Assembly: GCA_015232315.1 (NCBI GenBank)
Contig: JADFZZ010000008.1
Location: forward strand, 62,001 to 126,000
DNA length: 64,000 bases
Origin: SAR324 cluster bacterium
GTDB taxonomy: Bacteria; SAR324; NAC60-12
Direction of reading: 5' to 3'
In this document: positions 26,525 to 35,481 of the stretch, one piece after another
Numbering within the stretch: position 1 is the first letter of the stretch
Layout of the letters: each line of letters begins with the position of its first letter
Position numbers and translations under genes: made by a program
The notes under the pieces: model-generated
Database searches by the model: none
Seen by the model: the letters and a program-made list of their open reading frames with translations, nothing else
Told to the model about the DNA's origin: nothing

Positions 26525-26737
26525 TCAAAGATCTTCAGGAGTTAATCCTGTGACTTTTGCCAATCGTGACAACATTTTCGGACCGATCTCTTCTTTATCA
26601 TGGAACGCAAATACTGTGTCTTTCCACCCCTCACGGGTTAAAATTCGATGAGATCCCGATTGACGTTTGATCTTCCAACCTATGCGCTGAAGAGCGGCAA
26701 AAACTTGTTTTGATTTTGTGGTTTTCCACTGGTTCAT
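26525..26737 (-). CDS. hicA: HicA-family toxin (mRNA interferase-like)
   Basis: A 70-residue basic protein with the HicA pattern: an N-terminal helix (SKQVFAALQRIGWK), then the strand with the conserved His in RQSGSHRILTREG, and a C-terminal strand/helix. HicA toxins cut mRNA using this His. Its start overlaps the end of the HicB-like gene by four bases. The antitoxin gene comes first in transcription, the reverse of the most common hicAB order. A C-terminal tail (KMLSRLAKVTGLTPEDL) matches the family. Confidence 0.85.
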   Translation of the reverse strand: MNQWKTTKSKQVFAALQRIGWKIKRQSGSHRILTREGWKDTVFAFHDKEEIGPKMLSRLAKVTGLTPEDL

Positions 26738-26943
26738 AGGGCTATTGCCAGATCAATGTTGACATATTCCGATTGTGTTTCATCATGCTCAATTTGATCC
26801 GCAAGAACTCTTAAGGCTAAAGCCTGCACCTTTATGATAGCCTCCGGCCTGGTTTTTCCATAGCCCATTACCCCCGGCAAATCCACAACTTCAGCAATCC
26901 ATCTGCCATCTTCTTCCTGTTCAATTTCAATAGAAAATTTCAT
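26734..26943 (-). CDS. hicB: HicB-family antitoxin
   Basis: A 69-residue acidic protein with the HicB/UPF0150 partial RNase H fold: KFSIEIEQEEDGRWIAEVVDLPGVMGYGKTRPEAIIKVQALALRVL matches the pattern of two strands, DLPG turn, and helix. It is short and has no separate DNA-binding domain. It would neutralise the HicA toxin encoded directly downstream with a four-base overlap. Confidence 0.85.
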   Translation of the reverse strand: MKFSIEIEQEEDGRWIAEVVDLPGVMGYGKTRPEAIIKVQALALRVLADQIEHDETQSEYVNIDLAIAL

Positions 26944-27035
26944 TTGTTCCTTTTTCAGTCAATGACGATACCATACTGGTCTATACTTCATTTCTTTTAT
27001 GATTGCGTTCATGAAAGTTTTATAAGTGACAGTGC

Positions 27036-27052
27036 TAACCCACATGCTCCAT
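27036..27052 (+). repeat. 17-bp direct repeat, copy 1 (cdsA 3'-end duplicate)
   Basis: The 17 bases TAACCCACATGCTCCAT are identical to 27333-27349, where they are the last codons of cdsA in reverse complement (MEHVG stop). This copy lies outside any gene, just downstream of the lone HicB-like gene. Confidence 0.9.
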
Positions 27053-27057
27053 TCTCT

Positions 27058-27267
27058 TCATAGCGCAATCTGTTCCTCAAAATAATTTGTTCCAGCTTCG
27101 CTCAGTGCATCCTGTTTGTTCAATTCCAAAGCTTCCTGTAACGTGATTTTCAGACTTTTCATTAATTCATCACGGGTTTTTTCCTGACAGTTCACCCCTG
27201 GGACTTCCTCAATCCAACCAATCCACCAATTATCCACTGATTTAATAACTGCTGTGTAACTATTCAT
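27058..27267 (-). CDS. Lone HicB-like protein
   Basis: A 69-residue protein with the same fold pattern as the HicB gene next door: SYTAVIKSVDNWWIGWIEEVPGVNCQEKTRDELMKSLKITLQEAL. The ATG used here is directly preceded by GGAGAGG. A TTG ten codons upstream gives a longer reading without such a site. No toxin partner lies in its immediate operon position. It could be an orphan antitoxin left from a second module, or a second antitoxin for the HicA at 26525-26737. It is flanked by the 17-bp repeat of the cdsA end. Confidence 0.7.
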   Translation of the reverse strand: MNSYTAVIKSVDNWWIGWIEEVPGVNCQEKTRDELMKSLKITLQEALELNKQDALSEAGTNYFEEQIAL

Positions 27268-27331
27268 TCCTCTCCGCAATGTAATATTGGTTTGCACAAT
27301 GACAATTTAATGATCCTGTTTACAGGATATA

Positions 27332-28192
27332 TTAACCCACATGCTCCATGAGAATGACCAGATAATAGAACAGCGGAACGGTGGTCAGAAAACCATCCAC
27401 CCGATCCAGCACACCGCCATGTCCGGGGAAAAGTGTGCCGGAATCCTTGACATGGCACACCCGTTTGATTTTGGATTCGACCAAATCGCCCATTTGGCCG
27501 ACCACCGCAATCACAACAGCGATGACAGCGCCCTGCCACCAGTTCAGATGGGTCAGCACAAGAGCCGAATAAATCGCACCGATGAGGCCACTGCCAATCA
27601 CACCGCAGGCACTGCCTTCAATCGTTTTTTTGGGACTGATAGATGGCGCAAGTGGGGTTTTGCCAATTGCTCTGCCTCCAAAATACGCAAAAGAATCACT
27701 GGCCCAGATGGTCAGTAAGAGCAGAAAAATCAGGGCGGTACCCTGTGGCAGATTTTTGAGGGGCGTGAGATAATTGAAACTCCATCCAATCCAGAGCACA
27801 CCAAACAGATACAGCCCCATTTCCTGTAAATCAGCAATTTCATGACGGGGGGTGAACAGCAGTTGGAAGAACAGCACAGCCAGCACACTCAGTAGCAACA
27901 TGGCATTGATTCCTGAAACACCTCCGAAAGTTCCGCCCAGGCCGATCAAAATGGTCAATCCCATGAGCACGGGAGCATTCAGATTTATTCCATTCCCGGC
28001 AAACATGTTTCGATATTCATGCATACCCACCAGGGCGAATGCCAGAACGACAAGTCCCAACACGGTTTGAGAGCCAAAAACCAGCAGGCCAATCACAGCC
28101 AATGCCGCGGGAATAGCTGTCATCACTCGGGTTTTTACATCTGATTTTGGTTTTTGAGGTTGTTCCAGATTGATTGTTTCGGTTTCTGACAT
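27332..28192 (-). CDS. cdsA: Phosphatidate cytidylyltransferase
   Basis: Makes CDP-diacylglycerol, the precursor of most phospholipids. The 286 residues are largely hydrophobic (about eight membrane segments) and carry DSFAYFGGRAIGKTPLAPSISPKKTIEG and the family signature ESKIKRVCHVKDSGTLFPGHGGVLDRVDG near the C terminus. The last codons contain the 17-bp sequence that is repeated 297 bases downstream. uppS lies 71 bases upstream. Confidence 0.96.
   Translation of the reverse strand: MSETETINLEQPQKPKSDVKTRVMTAIPAALAVIGLLVFGSQTVLGLVVLAFALVGMHEYRNMFAGNGINLNAPVLMGLTILIGLGGTFGGVSGINAMLLLSVLAVLFFQLLFTPRHEIADLQEMGLYLFGVLWIGWSFNYLTPLKNLPQGTALIFLLLLTIWASDSFAYFGGRAIGKTPLAPSISPKKTIEGSACGVIGSGLIGAIYSALVLTHLNWWQGAVIAVVIAVVGQMGDLVESKIKRVCHVKDSGTLFPGHGGVLDRVDGFLTTVPLFYYLVILMEHVG
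27333..27349 (+). repeat. 17-bp direct repeat, copy 2 (inside cdsA)
   Basis: Second copy of TAACCCACATGCTCCAT, forming the functional 3' end of cdsA. Together with copy 1 it brackets the lone HicB-like gene. Confidence 0.9.
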
Positions 28193-28263
28193 GATTCCTT
28201 TTTTGTTGAAAACTGAGTTAGATGATTCTGAGGTTGATTGACTAATGGAGGACTTCCCTTTAG

Positions 28264-28992
28264 CTATACACCGCCCATCCTGCGCTGTCTATTCTGAAAA
28301 TCAAGCAGGGCCTTGAAAAATTCCTCCTGGGTAAAATCAGGCCACAGGACATTGGTGAAATAAAACTCCGCATAGGCACTTTGCCACAATAGGAAATTGG
28401 AAATCCGGTATTCACCACTGGTACGGATAATCAGATCAGGGTCTGGCAAATCAGGTGTGTATAAATGCTGTTGAAGCATTGCGTCATCAATGGTTCCGAT
28501 CTCAAACGGCTGTTTTGCGTAAGCACTCACAATAGACTGAACCGCCCTGATGATTTCCGCCCGACCGCCATAATTGACAGCGAGATTCAAAACAAGCCCT
28601 GTATTCCCCGCTGTGTTTTGCAGGGCACGGTCCAGCGGCGCATGAATAAATTCCGGCAATGCGGCCCGGTCGCCGATCAGGCGCAACTGAATGTTGTTAG
28701 TCAGCATGGTGTTGAGTTCTTTTTCCAGATATTCCGCCAGCAGATCCATTAAAATGGAAACTTCGGTCTGGGGACGTTTCCAGTTTTCCGTTGAAAACGC
28801 ATAGAGCGTCAGGGCTTTGAGTCCAATCTCAGCAGAGGTTTCCACTGTGACTCGTACTGCCTTGACAGCACTGCGGTGTCCCTGAAATCGGGGCATGATT
28901 CGTTGTTGGGCCCAGCGACCATTACCATCCATGATGATTCCCACATGTCGGGGAAGAAGCTGTTTGTCAATGGATTGCCAAAGTGGATGCAT
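28264..28992 (-). CDS. uppS: Undecaprenyl diphosphate synthase (cis-prenyltransferase)
   Basis: Builds the C55 lipid carrier for cell-wall synthesis from IPP and FPP. The 242 residues show HVGIIMDGNGRWAQQR (catalytic Asp) near residue 17, FQGHRSAVKAVR, LTLYAFSTENWKRP and the C-terminal LIIRTSGEYRISNFLLWQSAYAEFYFTN. It stands between nadC and cdsA. Its product pathway uses Dxr, four genes further down the same strand. Confidence 0.96.
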   Translation of the reverse strand: MHPLWQSIDKQLLPRHVGIIMDGNGRWAQQRIMPRFQGHRSAVKAVRVTVETSAEIGLKALTLYAFSTENWKRPQTEVSILMDLLAEYLEKELNTMLTNNIQLRLIGDRAALPEFIHAPLDRALQNTAGNTGLVLNLAVNYGGRAEIIRAVQSIVSAYAKQPFEIGTIDDAMLQQHLYTPDLPDPDLIIRTSGEYRISNFLLWQSAYAEFYFTNVLWPDFTQEEFFKALLDFQNRQRRMGGV

Positions 28993-29006
28993 ATTCCAGT
29001 TTAATG

Positions 29007-29879
29007 TCAGTGTGAGGGTTCGTCTTCATAGTCCAGACTGATATCCAGGGCCAGTGCTGAATGGGTCAGTGCTCCCACCGATATTTGATCAACGCCTGTT
29101 GCCGCGATATCCGCAACCGTTTGCAGAGAAACTCCTCCAGACGCTTCGGTGATGGCACGTTTTTGAATTTTTTGTACAGCCTGTTTCAATTCTTCACAAC
29201 TCATGTTGTCCAGCAGAATAATGTCTGCGCCTCCAGCCAGAGCGTCATCAATCTGTGATAACAGATCCACTTCCACTTCAATGCGCATGGTATGGGGGAT
29301 GCTCGCACGAGCCTTCAGGATGGCATCCTTCAACGGAACTCCATGCTGTTTGAGCATAGCCAGATGATTGTCCTTGAGCATGACCGCGTCTGACAGATTG
29401 AATCTGTGATTGTGCCCCCCTCCTGACCGAATGGCATATTTTTCAAGATAGCGCAATCCCGGAGTGGTTTTGCGTGTATCGACAATATGTACGGTGGGTG
29501 ATCCCTTACGGGCTTCCTGGACATAATTCCAGGTCAGTGTGGCAATGCCGCTGAGACGTTGCAGGAAATTCAGCGCTACCCGCTCTGCCTGAAGCAAGGC
29601 ACAGGCATTTCCTGAGACAGACGCCAGCAAGGTTCCCGGAGGATTCCAGTTGCCATCTTTCTGAAACGCTATCCAGTGCGCATCAGGATCCAGCATCAGA
29701 AATGTGTCTCTGGCAATATCAAGTCCTGACACCACACCGGGCTTTTTCTGATGAATGACAAAGGATCCTGTCCAGGAAGGATCTATGGTGCTTTGTGTGG
29801 AAAAATCCTGCCATGAAATGTCTTCTTCAAGTGCAGTCTGGATCAAGCGGCGAACATATAATTGATGCATGGAAATCAC
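29007..29879 (-). CDS. nadC: Nicotinate-nucleotide pyrophosphorylase (carboxylating)
   Basis: Converts quinolinate and PRPP to nicotinate mononucleotide. The 290 residues contain VALNFLQRLSGIATLTWNYV, DTRKTTPGLRYLEKYAIRSGGGHNHRFNLSDAVMLKDNH (split here by function into the phosphate and quinolinate sites), EVEVD and ILLDNMS. Last gene of the nadA-nadB-nadC set, 18 bases after nadB. Confidence 0.96.
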   Translation of the reverse strand: MISMHQLYVRRLIQTALEEDISWQDFSTQSTIDPSWTGSFVIHQKKPGVVSGLDIARDTFLMLDPDAHWIAFQKDGNWNPPGTLLASVSGNACALLQAERVALNFLQRLSGIATLTWNYVQEARKGSPTVHIVDTRKTTPGLRYLEKYAIRSGGGHNHRFNLSDAVMLKDNHLAMLKQHGVPLKDAILKARASIPHTMRIEVEVDLLSQIDDALAGGADIILLDNMSCEELKQAVQKIQKRAITEASGGVSLQTVADIAATGVDQISVGALTHSALALDISLDYEDEPSH

Positions 29880-29897
29880 CTGCCGGGGTTAGAAATA

Positions 29898-31445
29898 TCA
29901 GGATGCCCAGTCGTAAATCATTTTGATGATGGGGGGGCGTCGAGGGGTATGTTGTTTGGGGAAATCTTCACGATAGTGGGCACCGCAACTTTCTTCTCTT
30001 TCAAGGGCGGCCTCCGCCATCAACTGTGCCATGAGTTGAAGCGTTTCAAGTTCGAATACCGCTTTCCCTGATGGTTCGGGATTGGGCAATGAAGCGTCAT
30101 GCAAACAGTCACACACCATTTTGAGTGACTCAGCCCGTCTTGAAAGCCCCACCTTATCCCACATCATTTTTTTCAGATCAGGGAGTGAAATAAGGGTCGG
30201 GGTTTTTGAATAGCGGGGTTGAAGGTATCCGGATGGCTCAGATAAGGACTTTTGTCGCTGGTCTTTTTTCAAGGAACCCACCACTCTCATGGCGAAGACC
30301 GCGGCTTCGAGAAGCGAATTGCTGGCCAGTCGGTTAGCTCCATGCACGCCGGTTCTGGTTACCTCTCCACAGGCGTACAATCCGGGAACCGTGGTCCTGC
30401 CCCATAAATCGGTGTAGACTCCGCCCATCATGTAATGAGCCACAGGTGTCACAGGGATTTTTTGAACACGAATATCGATCCCGAAATGGAGACAGGTTTT
30501 GAAGATGGTAGGAAATCGTTTTTCCAGAGCAATGGTTTCCGCAATCTCTGTCGCATCAAGGAAAATCTGCTGTTTTTCCTGACTCATCTGCTGATAGATG
30601 ACACGGGACACAACATCTCTGGGGGCCAGATCTCTGAGGGGATGAGCCTCACGCATGAAAGCGTTTCCCCTGGAGTTTCTCAAAACCGCGCCTTCACCAC
30701 GCAGCGCTTCGGAGATTAGAAAATTAGGTCTGCCGGGAAGATTCAACGCCGTCGGATGGAATTGATAAAATTCAAGATCCATCAATTGTGCTCCACAGCA
30801 ATAAGCCAGGATCACGCCATCCCCCGTCGCACCCTCCGGATTACTGGTATACTCAAACAAATGCCCGGCTCCACCGGTTGCAAGGACAACCTGGGACGTA
30901 TGAAGTTCAGACATGTTGCGGGTCATCACATCATAATACAAAACCCCCTGAACACGTTCCCGGTTGCGGAGAATTCGTGTGACCAGAGTGTGTTCCCGTA
31001 TTTCAATGTTAGGATGTTGCGCCACACTTTGCACAAGTCCACGCTGAATTTCAGCGCCAGTGGCATCACCACCGGCATGAAGGATGCGTTTTACACTATG
31101 GGAGCCTTCCATCCCCAACGCATAATTATTATCTTCATCCCTGTCAAACCGGATTCCCAGTTGCTCCAGTGTCTGAATGGCTTTGAAACTGGCTTTGGAC
31201 AGCACCTGAACCGCCTGTTGGTCACAATGCCCACTCCCTGCGATCATCGTATCCCGAATATGCAGTTCCACAGAATCATCCTTGCCGCAGACTGCCGCGA
31301 TTCCGCCTTGAGACCATTGCGTATTACTGTCAAAAATCGTGTTTTTTGTCAGCAGAATAACGGGCATGTGATCCGCTGCGAGTCGTGCGGACAACAAACC
31401 TGCGAGACCACTTCCAATCACGACCAGCGGAGTTTTTAGTTTCAT
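29898..31445 (-). CDS. nadB: L-aspartate oxidase
   Basis: FAD enzyme that oxidises aspartate to iminoaspartate for NAD synthesis. The 515 residues begin with VVIGSGLAGLLSARLAADHMPVILLTKN, followed by TQWSQGGIAAV, the HRILHAGGDATG-like segment KRILHAGGDATGAEIQ, FYQFHPTALN, EALRGEGAVLRN and YACGEVTRTGVHGANRLASNSLLE. The C-terminal helical domain is present. It follows nadA after ten bases and precedes nadC. Confidence 0.96.
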   Translation of the reverse strand: MKLKTPLVVIGSGLAGLLSARLAADHMPVILLTKNTIFDSNTQWSQGGIAAVCGKDDSVELHIRDTMIAGSGHCDQQAVQVLSKASFKAIQTLEQLGIRFDRDEDNNYALGMEGSHSVKRILHAGGDATGAEIQRGLVQSVAQHPNIEIREHTLVTRILRNRERVQGVLYYDVMTRNMSELHTSQVVLATGGAGHLFEYTSNPEGATGDGVILAYCCGAQLMDLEFYQFHPTALNLPGRPNFLISEALRGEGAVLRNSRGNAFMREAHPLRDLAPRDVVSRVIYQQMSQEKQQIFLDATEIAETIALEKRFPTIFKTCLHFGIDIRVQKIPVTPVAHYMMGGVYTDLWGRTTVPGLYACGEVTRTGVHGANRLASNSLLEAAVFAMRVVGSLKKDQRQKSLSEPSGYLQPRYSKTPTLISLPDLKKMMWDKVGLSRRAESLKMVCDCLHDASLPNPEPSGKAVFELETLQLMAQLMAEAALEREESCGAHYREDFPKQHTPRRPPIIKMIYDWAS

Positions 31446-31455
31446 AATTCACGGA

Positions 31456-32619
31456 TCAGCTTAGTTCGAGCATGAGCTGAAGTGCTTTGCGGGCATATTC
31501 AGCCGTTTGATAGGGAACCTTGATTTGATTAACCACTTTTCCCTCAAGCAGATTATCCAGAACCCAGAGAACATTGGCGGGATGGGTACGATACATGGTT
31601 GAACAGGGGCAGACATTCGTATTCAGACACTCAATGTGCTTGCCTTCGCTGGAATAAAGTTCCTGATGCAATCGATTGACCATATTGATTTCAGTGCCGA
31701 CGACCCAGGATGTTCCAGGGGCGGAATCGCGAATGACCTGAATGATTTTATTGGTGGACCCATGATAATCCGCGGCTCCAACTACGTCTTCAGCGCACTC
31801 TGGATGAACGATCACTTTCACAGCGGGATTACGGCGTCTTGCCGCATGGATCTGAGCCACATTGAACCGTGCATGGACGGAGCAGAAGCCATTCCATAAC
31901 ATGACTCTTGAATTTTGAATTTGTGCCTCTGTCAGTCCGCCCTGCGGTTTGTGGCGTTTCCAGAGTTGGATCTGTTCTTTGGCAATCCCCAGAGTGTTCG
32001 CGGTGTTTCGCCCTAAATGCTGATCAGGAAAAAACAGCACTTTTTTATTTTGTTCAAGAGCCCATGTCAGAATTTTATCAGCGTTGGATGAGGTACAGAC
32101 GGTGCCGCCATGTGCTCCGCAAAAAGCTTTGAGCGCTGCGGAGGAATTGATGTAGGTCACTGGAATGAAACTATTTTCTCCACAGATTTCTTCAAGCGCA
32201 TCCCAGCATTCTTCCACACTGTCAACATCGGCCATATCAGCCATGGAGCATCCTGCCGTGATATTGGGAAGAATGACGGATTGACCCTCCGTTGTAAGGA
32301 TATCCGCACTTTCTGCCATGAAATGCACTCCACAGAAGATAATATATCGGGCTGTCTGGTTTGCCGCGATTTGGGCCAGATTCAGTGAGTCTCCGGCGGC
32401 ATCGCCAAAACGAAACGTCTCATCCCGCTGATAGTGATGAGCCAGAACAAAGACCTCGTCGCCCAGCGCGGCTTTGGCTTCAAAGCCCCGCTGCCAGATT
32501 TCCTCCATGGACAGATGATAGTAATGGGATGGAATATCATCGCAAAGAAACACGGGAAATCCTTCATCAGGTGGGCAAACTCCGGAAATTGAGGTTTGTG
32601 ATGTGACTTCTTGAAGCAT
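31456..32619 (-). CDS. nadA: Quinolinate synthase
   Basis: 4Fe-4S enzyme that condenses iminoaspartate with dihydroxyacetone phosphate. The 387 residues contain VFVLAHHYQRDE, the three cluster-ligand regions GAHGGTVCTSSNADK, WNGFCSVHARF and ECAEDVV (with others in AGCSMADMADVDS and NTNVCPCSTMYRTHP), and the DQHLGRNTA motif. It is the first gene of nadABC. The 146-base gap to rsmD upstream probably holds its promoter. Confidence 0.95.
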   Translation of the reverse strand: MLQEVTSQTSISGVCPPDEGFPVFLCDDIPSHYYHLSMEEIWQRGFEAKAALGDEVFVLAHHYQRDETFRFGDAAGDSLNLAQIAANQTARYIIFCGVHFMAESADILTTEGQSVILPNITAGCSMADMADVDSVEECWDALEEICGENSFIPVTYINSSAALKAFCGAHGGTVCTSSNADKILTWALEQNKKVLFFPDQHLGRNTANTLGIAKEQIQLWKRHKPQGGLTEAQIQNSRVMLWNGFCSVHARFNVAQIHAARRRNPAVKVIVHPECAEDVVGAADYHGSTNKIIQVIRDSAPGTSWVVGTEINMVNRLHQELYSSEGKHIECLNTNVCPCSTMYRTHPANVLWVLDNLLEGKVVNQIKVPYQTAEYARKALQLMLELS

Positions 32620-32765
32620 GGTTCCTCATCAACTCGAAATATTGCGGTGACTCCATTAAGACGGACGATTATGCGTTTACAAAAACGCTAACAGAAATTT
32701 AACGAAAGATTTTAAAGCAGGAGATGGATGAAGGCAAGGCTTTTTCACCCCCCTTGGGAATGCCC

Positions 32766-33317
32766 TCATATTTTAGTTAAAAAATTCACTTTGACATGTC
32801 CATATCGTTTGGTTTTAATGATGTCAAATTCCTTGGGAATCCGATATTCAAGAACGTCCGGTGACTCAATTACAAGCATAGAGTCCTGATGCATGAAGCA
32901 GGACGCAAGTGCGGGTAATATCAAATCATATTCCCCCTGGAGATAAGGCGGATCCAGAAAAATAAGGAGTGGTTCATGGGGCAACTTGAATTGTCTCAAA
33001 AAGTTGATCGCTGTCAGATTGTAAAGCCGCGAACGTGATTCAAGTTTAAGCGCTGTGATATTAGCTGATAACACCTGATAGGCCGGCGGTTGTGATTCCA
33101 CAAAAATTGACTGGGAAACACCATGGCTGAGAGCCTCACAACCAAGTGCACCACTACCCGCATAGAGATCCAGTGCGCAACATTCCGGAAAATCGATCAT
33201 GTTTCTTAAAACATTGAACATCGCCGCCCTGATTTTGTTTGAGGTCGGTCGGACTTTGAGACCTTCAGGGACCTTGAGTTGTCTTCCTCTTAATTCACCG
33301 CTGATGATATTGATCAT
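32766..33317 (-). CDS. rsmD: 16S rRNA (guanine966-N2)-methyltransferase
   Basis: Rossmann-fold methyltransferase acting on the 30S subunit. The 183 residues show the RsmD N terminus INIISGELRGRQLKVPEG, RPTSNKIRAAMFNVL, the SAM motif LDLYAGSGALGCEALSHG and the catalytic DPPY in IFLDPPYLQGEYD. A reading 21 residues longer is open, but the ATG chosen here fits the family start and has GGAAAAG upstream. Confidence 0.94.
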   Translation of the reverse strand: MINIISGELRGRQLKVPEGLKVRPTSNKIRAAMFNVLRNMIDFPECCALDLYAGSGALGCEALSHGVSQSIFVESQPPAYQVLSANITALKLESRSRLYNLTAINFLRQFKLPHEPLLIFLDPPYLQGEYDLILPALASCFMHQDSMLVIESPDVLEYRIPKEFDIIKTKRYGHVKVNFLTKI

Positions 33318-33476
33318 AACTTTTCCAAAAACTGATGACTGTTGTGAAGTACCGAATCGTGATTGCCATGATTCGGGCATTGTAAGTTTTCAAGAGTCGG
33401 TTAACTGTGGTCATCCTTCGCTGAAATTGTTGAACGATGATTGAAAAACCAAAATTTCAGGCATGACACAGGTTTT

Positions 33477-34940
33477 ATGCATCACAGAACGTACCAGGCT
33501 TTTTTTTATCTTTGTGCTTTCCTGACAATTCAGGCCTTCAGCGCTTTTTCTCAGTCAGTGCCGGAAACCGCGTTTGAGTCAGCCATACAGTTCGGGATCA
33601 AAGCACCAACCATCATGAAGCCAGACCAGGTGTTCACAGATCTGAATGTTTTTGAACATATTCTCCGTGAAAGTTATGGTCATTTTGAGATTCAGCAGTC
33701 TCAAGGCCATGACTGGGAAAAAATATTCGCGAATCTGCGTGATCAATTGCTGAAGGCTGGCCAACCTGTTCTGGTTCACCATTTTCTGGAACAATTGATG
33801 CGTTCACTGGATTTCACCGGAGATCCGTTTTTGAGGGGTGAAATCCAGGTTTTGAACCGAAACTATGTGGAACAGATCAAGGCCCTTTCACGTCCGTTTT
33901 ATGTTCCGCTCAGAATGGCTTCATATCAGGGGCGATTCCGGGCCATGCCCCATACTGAATGGCTTGCCATTGCCAATCAATGGCTGGTGGGGTGTAAGCC
34001 CAAAAATTTCCGCTATTTCCCTGTACTGCCTGATCGTGCGGGCGAATCCCTGTCGGTGTTCGGTGTTTTTTCAGAGTCAGCACCGGATTCCATTCATTGT
34101 ATTTTTGTCAACGATCTCGACCGACCACGCGAAATCACCCTTTCCATGCAACCTCTGGATATTCAGAATCCACTCCCGGCCAATCTTCCTGTGTTTGAAT
34201 GGAAAGATGGAGATATTCCCTATATTCGCTGGTATCGGGACAGTTCTCCCTATTCAGGAGACACGCGACAATTTTTGAAATTGGCTCAAAAACTTCAGAA
34301 TTACCAGACCTTGATTGTGGATGTCCGGGGGAACGTCAGCGGCAGTTTCGGTTATATTGAAAAATGGCTCCAGCAAATAACCCGTAACAGTTGGAGCAAT
34401 GTGATCATTCGGGAAAAACAGTCGGCACTGATTCTGCGCGGACTTCTCAATCGCCTGGACTGGCTCAGATACCAACAAAAGTTGCAAAATTTTCCGGAAG
34501 CTCCAGACCTGACACAGAAACAACAGCAAATTCAGGCTTTGATCGACCATTTGCGCGACACTCGGGTTGCCGTAAAATGGATTGAAACCAAATTTATTTT
34601 TCAAGGCAGTAAAGAGTCTCCACCGTGGAATAAAAACCTGATCATCATCGCCAATCAGCATTGTGGCTCAGGATGCCAGTTTCTGGCAGGATTGGCCAAA
34701 CAGCAGGAGAACGCCTGGTTGATTGGCGGCAACACGGGTGTTTTTCCACGCACCCCCTTGTTGCCATTGTATCAGTTACCTCAATCAAAAATCCTGTTGA
34801 CCATCAATCACACCCTGCATCTGGATCATGCCGGGCAATATGTTAAACCTTCCGGGCATGAGCCTGATTACTGGCTGGCTCCGCCGGATGATATGAATGA
34901 AATTTTTCGTTTTGCCCGTTCCTTACAAAAAACACCTTGA
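33477..34940 (+). CDS. Exported S41-peptidase-like protein
   Basis: The 487 residues start with a signal peptide (MHHRTYQAFFYLCAFLTIQAFSAFSQS) and end in a domain resembling C-terminal-processing peptidases of family S41: LIVDVRGNVSGSFGYIEKWLQ (near 290), IIIANQHCGSGCQFLAGLAKQ (near 400, where the Ser of GSG would be the nucleophile) and WLIGGNTGVF. The usual Lys four residues after the Ser is not obvious and no PDZ domain is seen, so activity is uncertain. A TTG twelve codons upstream gives a longer reading, but the ATG preserves a clean signal peptide. It stands alone between two minus-strand units, and its stop is seven bases from the convergent gene. Confidence 0.7.
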   Translation: MHHRTYQAFFYLCAFLTIQAFSAFSQSVPETAFESAIQFGIKAPTIMKPDQVFTDLNVFEHILRESYGHFEIQQSQGHDWEKIFANLRDQLLKAGQPVLVHHFLEQLMRSLDFTGDPFLRGEIQVLNRNYVEQIKALSRPFYVPLRMASYQGRFRAMPHTEWLAIANQWLVGCKPKNFRYFPVLPDRAGESLSVFGVFSESAPDSIHCIFVNDLDRPREITLSMQPLDIQNPLPANLPVFEWKDGDIPYIRWYRDSSPYSGDTRQFLKLAQKLQNYQTLIVDVRGNVSGSFGYIEKWLQQITRNSWSNVIIREKQSALILRGLLNRLDWLRYQQKLQNFPEAPDLTQKQQQIQALIDHLRDTRVAVKWIETKFIFQGSKESPPWNKNLIIIANQHCGSGCQFLAGLAKQQENAWLIGGNTGVFPRTPLLPLYQLPQSKILLTINHTLHLDHAGQYVKPSGHEPDYWLAPPDDMNEIFRFARSLQKTP

Positions 34941-34947
34941 GGTGATG

Positions 34948-35481
34948 TTACTGTTGCTGAAACAGTGAACGCAGTGGCACTCTGCGCAGAGGAAAACCGT
35001 TAAGGGACACTTGCATAGAGGCCAGTTCCTGCTCAAACGGCCCCAATGTCCAGCAGTCTTCAGGATCCAACGTTTCTACAGGTTGTCCCGAATCATTCAA
35101 CGGACAAATATCTCTAAACTCCGCCAGTTGGTCCTCGTCAATTTCATCAATCCAGCGTAGAGGCAGTCCCTGTGTTCGGCAAACATAAGGGCGGGATTCA
35201 TAAATCCGGCAGGAACCATTTTCATCCAGGAAGCAGCATTTGCCCTGTTGATGTGGCGGTGTTTCAGACAAGAGGCAGGGGTATGTTTCACGGATATTCA
35301 GGGCTTCCACTTCAAAAACGGTCAACTCATCCTGACAGCATTCATGACATCCCTTCCGGCATTGCATCCGTTCAGCATGCATTTGTGCGATGGGTGCCAC
35401 CAACTGGTCTACCCTGTCATAAAACTGTCGGATCAGTTGCGGAATTTTTGTTTGTAGTATCGATGTTCGATTATGGTTCAT
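34948..35481 (-). CDS. YkgJ-type cysteine-cluster protein
   Basis: The 177 residues have the metal-cluster pattern of the YkgJ/zinc-iron chelating family: CRKGCHECC (near 42), CCFLDENGSCRIYESRPYVCRTQG (near 82-105) and further Cys (DICPLN, EDCWTLG). Family members are thought to bind Fe-S or Zn and may modify other proteins. Function is not established. The ATG overlaps the stop of argJ by four bases, so the two are coupled. Confidence 0.8.
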   Translation of the reverse strand: MNHNRTSILQTKIPQLIRQFYDRVDQLVAPIAQMHAERMQCRKGCHECCQDELTVFEVEALNIRETYPCLLSETPPHQQGKCCFLDENGSCRIYESRPYVCRTQGLPLRWIDEIDEDQLAEFRDICPLNDSGQPVETLDPEDCWTLGPFEQELASMQVSLNGFPLRRVPLRSLFQQQ

